Of a stretch of DNA of 64,000 bases, positions 24,953 to 32,905 are shown piece after piece (position 1 is the stretch's first letter; each line of letters opens with the position of its first letter). Source of the DNA: Parabacteroides timonensis (lineage in GTDB: Bacteria > Bacteroidota > Bacteroidia > Bacteroidales > Tannerellaceae); contig NZ_LT669941.1 in the NCBI RefSeq assembly GCF_900128505.1, positions 2,955,804 to 3,019,803 of the forward strand. The letters run 5' to 3'. Both the position numbers and the translations under genes were made by a program. The notes beneath the pieces were generated by a model, which made no database searches, was not told the DNA's origin, and was given only the letters and a program-made list of their open reading frames with translations.

Positions 24953-26368
24953 ATGATAAATAGTTATTTAAGCCGCCAAATTACGCAAAATTTCCCATAT
25001 AATCCTACTGAAGACCAGAATTCGGCATTAAAAATACTGACCGACTTCCTGCTTTCAGATGAAAACGACTCCATTTTATTGCTGAAAGGATATGCAGGAA
25101 CGGGAAAAACCTCTCTGGTCGGTGCCCTTGTCAAAACGTTGACTGAACTAAAACAGAAAACGGTTTTGCTCGCCCCCACCGGAAGAGCGGCCAAGGTGTT
25201 CTCTAATTACTCCGGCCATAAAGCCTTTACCATACATAAAAAGATTTACCGGCAAAAGGCTTTCTCCAACGAACCGACCGGATTTTTACCTGCAGACAAT
25301 TTACATAAAGATACATTATTTATAGTAGATGAAGCCTCCATGATCTCGAACGACGGCTTGGACTCCTCCTTTTTTGGCACAGGGCGCTTACTGGACGATT
25401 TGATACAGTATGTTTACTCCGGAGAGAACTGCCGGCTGATCCTGATGGGCGACGTGGCACAGCTTCCGCCGGTCATGCAGACCGAAAGCCCGGCATTGAA
25501 TGCAGAGATATTGAAAGGCTATAACCTCACCGTCAGCCAAATCACGTTGACACAGGTAGTCCGGCAAAGTGAAGATTCCGGTATCCTGTTCAATGCCACC
25601 CGCTTACGCAATGCCTTGCGGGAGAACACCGTAGAGATCTATCCGAAGCTCAACCTGAAAGGATTCGCCGATTTCAGGAAAGTGAACGGCGACGAATTGA
25701 TCGAAGAGATATCGTCGGCTTACAGTCGCGACGGCGTGGAAGATACAATGATCATCTGCCGGTCGAACAAGCGGGCAACGATCTACAATAACGGCATCCG
25801 CAACCGTATCCTGTACCGGGAGGAAGAATTATCGTCGGGCGACCGCCTGATGGTTGCCAAGAACAACTACTACTGGACCAGCGAATGCAAAGAGATGGAC
25901 TTCATCGCCAACGGAGAGATCGTGCAGGTGCTCCGTGTCAGGCGTACAAGCGAACTATACGGATTCCGCTTTGCCGATGTCACCGTACGTTTCCAGGATT
26001 ACGATCTTGAAATGGATATCAAGATCCTGCTGGACACCTTGCAGACAGACGCTCCGGCCCTGCCTAAAGAGCTTAACGATAAATTATTCTACACCATACT
26101 GGAAGACTATGACGATATTCCGACCAAAGCAGGTAAGATGAAAAAGATGAAGGCCGACCCGCACTACAATGTGGTACAGGTAAAATATGCCTACGCCATC
26201 ACCTGCCACAAAGCCCAGGGCGGACAATGGATGAACGTCTTCCTCGATATTGGTTACATGACAGAAGAAATGCTGGGCGAAGACTTCTACCGTTGGCTCT
26301 ACACAGCCTTCACCCGTGCCACTCACCGGCTATATTTAGTTAATTTGCCGGATGAATTTGTTGAGTGA
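24953..26368 (+). CDS. RecD/Pif1-like superfamily 1 DNA helicase
   Basis: The 471-residue ATPase has Walker A GYAGTGKTSL (about residues 46-55), Walker B LFIVDEASM, the motif III segment LMGDVAQLPPV, and a C-terminal UvrD_C2-like part with YAITCHKAQGGQW and YTAFTRATHRLYLV. It is a short 5'-3' helicase of the RecD2/Pif1 group, widely present in Bacteroidales as a stand-alone gene. It probably acts in DNA repair or at stalled forks. It lacks the long N-terminal domain of full RecD2. It stands alone between divergent and co-directional neighbours. Confidence 0.88.
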   Translation: MINSYLSRQITQNFPYNPTEDQNSALKILTDFLLSDENDSILLLKGYAGTGKTSLVGALVKTLTELKQKTVLLAPTGRAAKVFSNYSGHKAFTIHKKIYRQKAFSNEPTGFLPADNLHKDTLFIVDEASMISNDGLDSSFFGTGRLLDDLIQYVYSGENCRLILMGDVAQLPPVMQTESPALNAEILKGYNLTVSQITLTQVVRQSEDSGILFNATRLRNALRENTVEIYPKLNLKGFADFRKVNGDELIEEISSAYSRDGVEDTMIICRSNKRATIYNNGIRNRILYREEELSSGDRLMVAKNNYYWTSECKEMDFIANGEIVQVLRVRRTSELYGFRFADVTVRFQDYDLEMDIKILLDTLQTDAPALPKELNDKLFYTILEDYDDIPTKAGKMKKMKADPHYNVVQVKYAYAITCHKAQGGQWMNVFLDIGYMTEEMLGEDFYRWLYTAFTRATHRLYLVNLPDEFVE

Positions 26369-26414
26369 CAATACATTTTTTGCCTATTAATCACGTTACA
26401 TTAATAGAAATAGT

Positions 26415-26422
26415 TATTTTTG
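26415..26422 (+). promoter_or_regulatory. -7 element for the 26478-29548 operon
   Basis: TATTTTTG fits TAnnTTTG. Just upstream, CTATTAAT (26384-26391) and ATTAATAG (26400-26407) form an 8-bp inverted repeat near the -33 region that could be an operator. Confidence 0.4.
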
Positions 26423-26477
26423 TTGCAATTAAGACAAAAGCGTTGTAAACACGGTCTTGTAAATATTAAATTCAGGA

Positions 26478-27257
26478 ATGGCAAATAAAGAAAAAATAGA
26501 TTATCTGTTACTTGACCTCAAGGAACTAGAGACGTTGATAGCCGGGATGCGTGATGCGGAAGTTTATCCGGTATCCTTCTTTAGCCAGACTTTTAATCTG
26601 ACACATAAGATACTGAATGATCTTCATTCGCTGGAAACAGCCCAGATCGAGATGCTGCGCGAACAGATGGAAGCCCACCAGGCTCTGATCCAGTCGTTGC
26701 CAAACCCGGTCGCCGCACCGATGCCGGTTGCTCCCGAAGTGAAAGAAAAGCCGGTTGAAGAACCCGTTATCATTCAGGAACAGGAACCGAAAGAAGCTGT
26801 CCGCGAAGTGATCGTCGAAAAGAAGGAAATCATCATAGAAGAAAAGGAAACGATACAACCGACCCCGATTGTTAAACAACCGGAAGCCAGTATACCGGAG
26901 CCGGCTGTTACCGTACAGCCCGAACCAGTACCTGCCCCGGTTGTCGAACCTAAAGCAAAAACGGAAGTGCTTCACAAATCCGTTACGACGGAGAAACAAG
27001 GTGTTTTCCTTAGTGACATCCTGGAGAAGAAAAATCTCTCCGACTTCCGTAAGGCATTCAGCCTGAACGACCGTTTCCGTTTCCGTCGCGAGTTGTTCGG
27101 AGGCAATGAAGAAAAAATGAATAAGGCGATCACCGACCTCAACGATATTCATTCGTACGAAGAATCGGTCACCTATTTAAATAATGAACTGAAATGGAAT
27201 ATAGAAGATGAAGCCGTAGCCGACTTCATCAAACTACTTGAAAAACGATTCCTATAA
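26478..27257 (+). CDS. Conserved protein with Pro/Glu-rich linker, function unknown
   Basis: I do not recognise a named domain in this 259-residue cytoplasmic protein. An N-terminal helical part (residues 1-70) is followed by a low-complexity stretch rich in Pro, Glu and Val (about 75-165, with repeats of the VxEPxxxxQE kind), and then a compact conserved-looking domain (about 175-259) with FLSDILEKKNLSDFRKAF and LNDRFRFRRELFGGNEE. The linker suggests two tethered domains. It starts an operon with rsmI, only 3 bp upstream of that gene. Confidence 0.75.
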   Translation: MANKEKIDYLLLDLKELETLIAGMRDAEVYPVSFFSQTFNLTHKILNDLHSLETAQIEMLREQMEAHQALIQSLPNPVAAPMPVAPEVKEKPVEEPVIIQEQEPKEAVREVIVEKKEIIIEEKETIQPTPIVKQPEASIPEPAVTVQPEPVPAPVVEPKAKTEVLHKSVTTEKQGVFLSDILEKKNLSDFRKAFSLNDRFRFRRELFGGNEEKMNKAITDLNDIHSYEESVTYLNNELKWNIEDEAVADFIKLLEKRFL

Positions 27258-27260
27258 GAT

Positions 27261-27965
27261 ATGGCAAAGTTAACAGTTGTACCGACTCCCGTAGGGAACC
27301 TGGAAGATATGACCTTCCGGGCTATCCGTGTATTGAAAGAGGCCGATCTGATTCTGGCTGAAGATACACGTACGACCGGTATTCTGCTGAAGCATTTTGA
27401 GGTACAGAACAAGATGCAGTCGCACCACAAGTTCAACGAACATAAGACCGTGGAGCAAATCGCCTCCCGCATCAAAGGCGGCGAAAACATTGCACTTGTT
27501 TCCGATGCCGGTACGCCGGCCATTTCCGATCCCGGCTTTATGCTGGTCAGGGAATGTGTACGACAAGGTGTAGATGTCGAATGCCTTCCGGGAGCCACTG
27601 CTTTCGTTCCGGCCCTGGTTAACTCAGGGTTACCCAACGAGAAATTCTGCTTCGAAGGATTCCTCCCTCAAAAGAAAGGACGTCAGACCCGCCTGAAGGA
27701 GTTGTCTACCGAAAACAGAACGATCATTTTTTATGAGTCACCTTTCCGATTGGTAAAGACGCTAACCCAACTAGCCGAATTCTTCGGGAGCGACCGGCAA
27801 GTCTCCGTCTCACGCGAAATATCCAAATTGCACGAAGAGACTGTCCGCGGAACCCTGGAAGAGGTTATAGCACACTTTACCGTGAACGATCCGAGAGGTG
27901 AGATTGTTATAGTATTAGCAGGCTTGAAAGATAAAAAAGAAAAAGAGACAGAAAAAGATGTTTAA
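27261..27965 (+). CDS. rsmI: 16S rRNA (cytidine(1402)-2'-O)-methyltransferase RsmI
   Basis: The 234-residue SAM-dependent tetrapyrrole-methylase-fold enzyme methylates the ribose of C1402 in 16S rRNA. Diagnostic motifs are VVPTPVGNLEDMTFRAI at the N-terminus, LAEDTRTTG, LVSDAGTPAISDPG (about residues 80-93) and FEGFLPQKKGRQTRL. It lacks the extra C-terminal domain of E. coli RsmI, as is common in Bacteroidetes. It sits second in the operon, 3 bp after the Pro/Glu-rich protein gene and 18 bp before the lipoprotein gene. Confidence 0.95.
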   Translation: MAKLTVVPTPVGNLEDMTFRAIRVLKEADLILAEDTRTTGILLKHFEVQNKMQSHHKFNEHKTVEQIASRIKGGENIALVSDAGTPAISDPGFMLVRECVRQGVDVECLPGATAFVPALVNSGLPNEKFCFEGFLPQKKGRQTRLKELSTENRTIIFYESPFRLVKTLTQLAEFFGSDRQVSVSREISKLHEETVRGTLEEVIAHFTVNDPRGEIVIVLAGLKDKKEKETEKDV

Positions 27966-27983
27966 TTCAAAAACAAGAAGAAA

Positions 27984-28856
27984 ATGAAAAAGTTATTATT
28001 GGTTTGTACCTGCGCAACATTACTGGTATCCTGCGGACAGAACTCGGCAGAATATAAAAAGTTGAAAGCTGAAAACGATTCTTTGAAAATAGAGAATACG
28101 AAAGCATCCAGCGAAATGAATGAAATCCTTACTACATTAAATGATGTAGAGGCAGACATACAGTCTATCCGTGATGCTGAAAACTATCTGAATCTTCAGC
28201 AGCAATCAGGTAGCGAATTCAGCAAAAGCAATCGCGAACAGATCAAGGAAAACATGCAACTGATCAGCGAAACCTTGAAAAAGAATAAGGAAACGATCAG
28301 TCAGCTGGAAGAAAAACTGAAAAAGAGCGGTATCCAGTCAGCCGCACTGAAGAAAACAATCAACCGCCTTTCATCCGAGCTGGATCAGAAAGCAACGATG
28401 ATCGTCGCCCTTCAGGAAGACCTGGCAAAGAAGAACGTACGTATCCAGGAACTGGACGAAATGGTTTCTTCGCTGAATGAAGATGTGGAAAGCCTGGCAA
28501 CAACAGCTGCTGCCCAGTCCGATAAACTGAACAAACAGGACAAAGCACTCAACACCGCTTACTACTGTTTCGGTACAGCCAAAGAACTGAAGGATCAGAA
28601 GATTCTTTCCGGAGGCGGCCTTTTCTCTAAATCAAAAGTATTGCAGAGCGGCTTCAACAAGGATTACTTTATCTCTGTAGATATCCGTGAAGTAAAAGAA
28701 ATTCCTTTATTCGCCGGTAAGGCAAAACTGAAATCCAACCATCCGGAAGGTTCTTACGAATTCGTGAAAGACGAAGACGGTAATCTGACATTGAATATCA
28801 CAGACCCGAAAACATTCTGGAGCCTGGGTAAATATCTGGTTATTGAAGTAGGATGA
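27984..28856 (+). CDS. Coiled-coil lipoprotein, function unknown
   Basis: The 290-residue lipoprotein (Cys17 in LLVSC) has a long coiled coil over about residues 22-185, rich in Lys, Glu, Gln and Leu heptads. A C-terminal globular part (about 190-290) contains GGGLFSKSKVLQSGFNKDYF and NHPEGSYEFVKD. Similar proteins occur in Bacteroidales without an assigned role. It is probably a periplasm-facing structural or envelope protein. Its stop overlaps the start of the YjjG-type gene (ATGA), so the two are translationally coupled. Confidence 0.8.
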   Translation: MKKLLLVCTCATLLVSCGQNSAEYKKLKAENDSLKIENTKASSEMNEILTTLNDVEADIQSIRDAENYLNLQQQSGSEFSKSNREQIKENMQLISETLKKNKETISQLEEKLKKSGIQSAALKKTINRLSSELDQKATMIVALQEDLAKKNVRIQELDEMVSSLNEDVESLATTAAAQSDKLNKQDKALNTAYYCFGTAKELKDQKILSGGGLFSKSKVLQSGFNKDYFISVDIREVKEIPLFAGKAKLKSNHPEGSYEFVKDEDGNLTLNITDPKTFWSLGKYLVIEVG

Positions 28857-29548
28857 TGAAATACAAAAACCTCTTTATAGATTTGGACGATACCCTTTGG
28901 GATACGTACCATAATAATAAAGAATGCCTCGAAGAGATTTATACCGATCACCACTTTGATCGGTATTATGCCTCCTTCGAGGCTTTCTTTGATATCTATT
29001 GGCCGCACAACGAATTGCTATGGAAGCAATACCGTGCCGGAGAGATCGACCGGCAAACGCTTATCGTCGACCGATTCCGTTATATGCTACGCCCGATGGG
29101 TATTGAAGATACCAAAGATGTGTTGGCTGTCAACAACGACTTCCTGCAACGTACCACAACCAAGACACGGCTTGTCGAAGGTGCTATCGAATTATTGGAA
29201 TACCTTCGCCCCTCTTACCGTATGTATATCTTATCGAACGGTTTCCGCGAAGTACAAGACAAGAAGCTCCGCAACTCCGGACTGGCTCCCTACTTCAAAC
29301 GAATGATTCTGTCGGAAGATGCCGGTATCCAAAAGCCGCATAAAGGTATTTTCGACTTCGCCCTGATCAACACCAACTCCCGTCGCAACGAAACCCTGAT
29401 GATCGGCGACTGCTTCGAAGCCGATATCTTCGGCGCCCACCAATCCAGAATAGACCAACTCTGGTTCAATCCAAAAGGATTATCTCCCCAGAAATTCACT
29501 CCGACTTATACGGTCAGTAGCCTGGAAGAGATAAAAAAAATATTATAA
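28853..29548 (+). CDS. YjjG-family HAD pyrimidine nucleotidase
   Basis: The 231-residue HAD hydrolase has motif I DLDDTLWDT (D10, D12), a helical cap (about residues 18-95), motif II YILSNGF, motif III Lys in EDAGIQKPHKGIF, and motif IV MIGDCFEADIFGA. This matches the YjjG group of 5'-nucleotidases that remove phosphate from non-canonical pyrimidine nucleotides. It is the last gene of the 26478-29548 operon. A hairpin at 29578 follows it. Confidence 0.9.
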   Translation: MMKYKNLFIDLDDTLWDTYHNNKECLEEIYTDHHFDRYYASFEAFFDIYWPHNELLWKQYRAGEIDRQTLIVDRFRYMLRPMGIEDTKDVLAVNNDFLQRTTTKTRLVEGAIELLEYLRPSYRMYILSNGFREVQDKKLRNSGLAPYFKRMILSEDAGIQKPHKGIFDFALINTNSRRNETLMIGDCFEADIFGAHQSRIDQLWFNPKGLSPQKFTPTYTVSSLEEIKKIL

Positions 29549-29577
29549 TTTCCGTAGAATGCACGTTTCTCTTTTGC

Positions 29578-29627
29578 ATTTATATCACATTCAGGAATAA
29601 GTATTCTTGAATGTGAATGATATAAAT
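29578..29627 (+). repeat. Long imperfect hairpin after the nucleotidase gene
   Basis: The left arm, ATTTATATCACATTCAGGAATA, and the right arm ending at 29627 pair over about 22 bp, interrupted by a 4-nt bulge (ATTC) and one mismatch. No U-run follows, so it is a 3' stabiliser or inverted-repeat element rather than a standard terminator. Confidence 0.6.
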
Positions 29628-29770
29628 CTGACAATAACCAAAGTCTCCGATCACGAGAAATATAAAACCAATTGATAGTAGAAAATATTTTTCAGACAGA
29701 CCGTCAGGATGAAATAACACATAGATACAGACGCGTCTCGTATAAAGTCTATTCGTTATTAATCAATAAA

Positions 29771-29941
29771 TTACAGTTTCCTCGTAGTTCTAAAGTTTGG
29801 AAACTCCAGTTCCCCGACAATTTCCTTCTTAGGAAACTCTAGTTCCCTCCGCAGGAAACTGTAATTTCCCGGGCAGGAAACATGAATTTCCTCCGCAGGG
29901 AATTGCAGTTTCCTGCCCGGGAAATTATGGCCTCCTCTGCA
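29771..29941. repeat. Tandem array of 22-nt palindromic repeats
   Basis: This lies in the 604-bp gene-free stretch 29549-30152. Units start at 29799, 29832, 29854, 29876, 29898 and 29919, with the approximate consensus GGAAACTNNAGTTTCCNNNGCA; each unit is itself a palindrome. A partial unit precedes at 29771-29798. Within the array, 29863-29881 and 29908-29926 form a perfect 19-bp inverted repeat. No open reading frame of note crosses it. The rest of the gap holds the hairpin at 29578, plain AT-rich sequence and the GH43 promoter. Confidence 0.8.
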
Positions 29942-30070
29942 ATAGGCTCTTGTTGTGTATTGGAAAACACAATAAGAGGATTCATATTCAGGACAAGATG
30001 AATAAACATTTCCAGTAGTATGTAGTAAATCAACTGAAAGCTTACCGGCAAAGAAACAAGGAGATACAAG

Positions 30071-30100
30071 TTGCTTTGTAAGAATATATTTCTATTTTTG
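30071..30100 (+). promoter_or_regulatory. Promoter of the GH43 gene
   Basis: TTG at 30071-30073 is followed after 19 bp by TATTTTTG (30093-30100), a good Bacteroidetes promoter match. The ATG follows 52 bp further on. Confidence 0.6.
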
Positions 30101-30152
30101 CAAACGATAAGTGTTTTAGCTACTCGTATTATTAACTGTAAATATCATTATT

Positions 30153-31151
30153 ATGAACAAACTTTGCCTAATTGTATTGGCTTGCCTGACGTGTTCACTT
30201 ATACTTCCGGCCCAAAGAAAAGGGAATATATCGGTTAAAAAGGATATTCCACTGGATTCTATTGTGTTAAGCGATCCGGCTATTCTGGCTGACCGGAAAA
30301 CTTCCATGTATTATATGACCGGGACCGGTGGTATGCTTTGGAAAAGTAAAGATCTGAAATTATGGGAAGGACCTTTTCAGGTTGCACAAACTGATCCGCA
30401 ATCGTGGATGGGGCCCCATCCGATGATCTGGGCGGCAGAATTACATCAGTACAAGGATAAATACTACTACTTCGCCACATTCACCAACCAGGCGGTAATG
30501 ATCGATACCGTTCGCGGTACTCCGATAGAACGACGGGCTTCACATATCCTGGTGAGTGACAAGCCAGATGGTCCTTACGTCCCGATGAAGGACCTGACCT
30601 ATCTTCCGGCCGATAAACCGACACTCGACGGAACGTTCTGGATAGACAAAGACGGGAAACCTTATATGATATATTGCTATGAATGGTTACAGAACTGGAA
30701 CGGCACGATCGAAAAGATCGAACTGAAACCGGATCTGAGCGGATCTATCGGTGAAGGAAAAGTCCTTTTCCGTGCCAGCGATTCCCCGTGGAGCCGTGAG
30801 AAAGACGAGAACGGAAAGATCGGCCCGCACAAAGTAACCGACGGCCCTTATCTCTTTACAACCGGAACCGGGCGTCTGGGTATGATCTGGACCAGCTGGA
30901 TCTATGATATATATGTACAAGGAGTGGCTTATTCGGAAAGCGGCACACTGGACGGTCCCTGGATTCAGGAGAAAGAGATTATCACGCCACAGAACTTCGG
31001 ACACGGAATGTTGTTCCAGACGCTGGAAGGTAAATGGATGATGTCTGTTCACAGCCATGAGGATATAAACGGGCATTACCGCCGCATTCCCCACCTATTC
31101 GAGGTCGATCTGTCGGGAGATAAGCTGGTGATTGGAAAGCCTTATAAATAA
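30153..31151 (+). CDS. GH43-family glycoside hydrolase
   Basis: The 332-residue secreted protein (signal peptide about residues 1-20) is a single five-bladed beta-propeller of the GH43 type, which acts on arabinosides, xylosides or galactosides. The catalytic base Asp41 is in VLSDPAILAD and the pKa-tuning Asp159 in TLDGTFWIDKDGKPY. The position where most GH43 enzymes have the acid Glu in an EGP motif reads TDGP (Asp230), so the acid is Asp or the enzyme differs in mechanism. I believe some Bacteroidetes GH43 relatives share this. It is a single gene with its own promoter and terminator, not next to a SusC/D pair. Confidence 0.88.
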   Translation: MNKLCLIVLACLTCSLILPAQRKGNISVKKDIPLDSIVLSDPAILADRKTSMYYMTGTGGMLWKSKDLKLWEGPFQVAQTDPQSWMGPHPMIWAAELHQYKDKYYYFATFTNQAVMIDTVRGTPIERRASHILVSDKPDGPYVPMKDLTYLPADKPTLDGTFWIDKDGKPYMIYCYEWLQNWNGTIEKIELKPDLSGSIGEGKVLFRASDSPWSREKDENGKIGPHKVTDGPYLFTTGTGRLGMIWTSWIYDIYVQGVAYSESGTLDGPWIQEKEIITPQNFGHGMLFQTLEGKWMMSVHSHEDINGHYRRIPHLFEVDLSGDKLVIGKPYK

Positions 31152-31177
31152 AAGCAGACAAAGTTGGTTAGATATGG

Positions 31178-31217
31178 AAAGAGCCGTGTTGAAAGTATCG
31201 ACACGGCTCTTTTTATA
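31178..31217. terminator. Bidirectional terminator between GH43 gene and prfC
   Basis: AAAGAGCCGTGT (31178-31189) pairs with ACACGGCTCTTT (31201-31212) across an 11-nt loop, followed by a T-run. An A-run on the other side suits the converging prfC. Confidence 0.9.
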
Positions 31218-31244
31218 TAGAATGAGTTTGTTTGTTCAATTTTA

Positions 31245-32825
31245 TCAGAACTCAGAAGTAAAGTGGAACTTGATATCCGGGAAGTCCTGCTGTGCCATCG
31301 TCAATACATAGCCGGAGTCGGCCAGATAGACATCACGACCTTCCTTGTCGACCGCCATATACTGCGATTTACGTTTCTTGAAGTTTTCCAAAGCTGTCTG
31401 GTTTTCACTTTCGATCCAGCAGGCTTTATAAAGACTGATCGGCTCCCATTTACATTGTGCACCGTATTCATGCAATAAGCGGTACTGGATAACTTCAAAC
31501 TGCAACTGACCTACCGTACCAATGATCTTACGGCCGTTGAACTGGTTAGTAAACAACTGTGCAACTCCTTCGTCCATCAACTGCTCGATACCCTTGTTCA
31601 GCTGTTTAGCCTTCATCGGATCGGCATTCTCGATGTATTTGAACATTTCCGGAGAGAAGCTTGGCAGTCCTTTGAAGTGCAACTCTTCACCACCGGTAAG
31701 CGTATCGCCGATCTTGAAGTTCCCTGTGTCGGGCAGACCGATAATATCGCCGGCAAAAGCTTCATCCACCGTCTCCTTCTTCTGAGCCATAAACGCTGTC
31801 GGACTACTGAAACGCATCTGCTTACCGAAGCGGACATGCTTGTAAGGCGCATTACGTTCGAAACGACCTGAGCAGATCTTCACGAAAGCAATACAACTGC
31901 GATGATTCGGGTCCATATTCGCATGAATCTTGAAAATGAAACCTGTAAAGTTATCTTCCTCCGGATCTACCACACGTTCGACAGCCTGTATAGGACGAGG
32001 CGACGGAGCAATCTTGACAAAGCAGTCGAGCAACTCCTTCACACCGAAGTTATTCAGGGCTGAACCAAAGAACACGGGAGCAATATCTCCTTTCAGGTAA
32101 GTATTTACATCGAACTCCGGATAAACGCCTTCGATCAGTTCGATGTCGGCACGGAGTTTATCGGCCAGGGTATCGCCGATATGGTTTTCCAGTTCGGGAC
32201 TGTTGATATCGTTAAACTCGATCTTCTCCGTTACGTATTGTTTACTCGGAGTATACAGGTCGAGTTTCTTTTCATATATATTATATACGCCTTTGAAACG
32301 CTGTCCCATATCGATCGGCCAGCTCAACGGGCGTACGTTGATATGCAATTCTTCTTCAATCTCATCCAGAAGATCGAAAGGATCTTTACCGTCGCGGTCC
32401 ATCTTGTTGACAAACACGATCACCGGGGTCTTACGCATACGGCAGACTTCCATCAACTTACGGGTCTGTGCTTCCACCCCCTTGGCAATGTCGATCACGA
32501 TAATCACACTGTCTACGGCCGTCAATGTGCGGAAAGTATCTTCGGCGAAGTCCTGGTGACCGGGAGTATCGAGGATATTTATTTTATGATCTTCATAGTC
32601 GAAAGCCATAACAGAGGTTGCAACGGAGATTCCACGTTGTTTTTCTATCTCCATCCAATCGGATGTCGCCGTCTTCTTAATCTTATTGGACTTTACGGCA
32701 CCGGCCACATGAATAGCTCCTCCGAACAGCAACAGCTTTTCTGTAAGCGTAGTCTTACCGGCATCCGGGTGGCTGACAATAGCAAACGTTCTTCTTCTTT
32801 TAATCTCTTCTGAATATTGACTCAT
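31245..32825 (-). CDS. prfC: Peptide chain release factor 3
   Basis: The 526-residue translational GTPase recycles RF1 and RF2 after peptide release. G1 is SHPDAGKTTL (about residues 18-27), G3 DTPGHQDF, G4 NKMDRD, followed by domain II and the C-terminal RF3 domain (GTVGQLQFEVIQYRL). The length is typical. I start at 32825 (MSQYSEEIKRRRTFAI); an upstream ATG at 32861 would overlap the -7 element. In related genomes I recall prfC close to rfbD; here 12 kb of PUL2 lies between them. Confidence 0.96.
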   Translation of the reverse strand: MSQYSEEIKRRRTFAIVSHPDAGKTTLTEKLLLFGGAIHVAGAVKSNKIKKTATSDWMEIEKQRGISVATSVMAFDYEDHKINILDTPGHQDFAEDTFRTLTAVDSVIIVIDIAKGVEAQTRKLMEVCRMRKTPVIVFVNKMDRDGKDPFDLLDEIEEELHINVRPLSWPIDMGQRFKGVYNIYEKKLDLYTPSKQYVTEKIEFNDINSPELENHIGDTLADKLRADIELIEGVYPEFDVNTYLKGDIAPVFFGSALNNFGVKELLDCFVKIAPSPRPIQAVERVVDPEEDNFTGFIFKIHANMDPNHRSCIAFVKICSGRFERNAPYKHVRFGKQMRFSSPTAFMAQKKETVDEAFAGDIIGLPDTGNFKIGDTLTGGEELHFKGLPSFSPEMFKYIENADPMKAKQLNKGIEQLMDEGVAQLFTNQFNGRKIIGTVGQLQFEVIQYRLLHEYGAQCKWEPISLYKACWIESENQTALENFKKRKSQYMAVDKEGRDVYLADSGYVLTMAQQDFPDIKFHFTSEF

Positions 32826-32858
32826 CTTATTCTTAATATAGTTTTTACAAAGACGCGG

Positions 32859-32866
32859 CAAAGATA
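32859..32866 (-). promoter_or_regulatory. -7 element for prfC
   Basis: CAAAGATA reads TATCTTTG on the minus strand, 33 bp before the chosen start. prfC can therefore be transcribed separately from PUL2. Confidence 0.5.
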
Positions 32867-32874
32867 CAAAACGA

Positions 32875-32899
32875 AGGGGCAGATTCCAAACCTGCCCCT
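32875..32899 (-). terminator. Terminator at the end of PUL2
   Basis: AGGGGCAG and CTGCCCCT form a perfect 8-bp GC-rich stem with a 9-nt loop, followed on the minus strand by TCGTTTTG. It lies just after the GH2 stop codon. Confidence 0.75.
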
Positions 32900-32905
32900 A
32901 CCTAA

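Noticed and set aside
26526..27152. A 208-codon minus-strand open frame opposite the Pro/Glu-rich protein gene
   Set aside because: It arises from the repetitive Pro/Glu codons read backwards, giving Phe/Arg/Asp-rich low-complexity sequence.
29771..29941. Possible CRISPR array
   Set aside because: The units are adjacent with no unique spacers, vary in sequence, and no cas genes are near.
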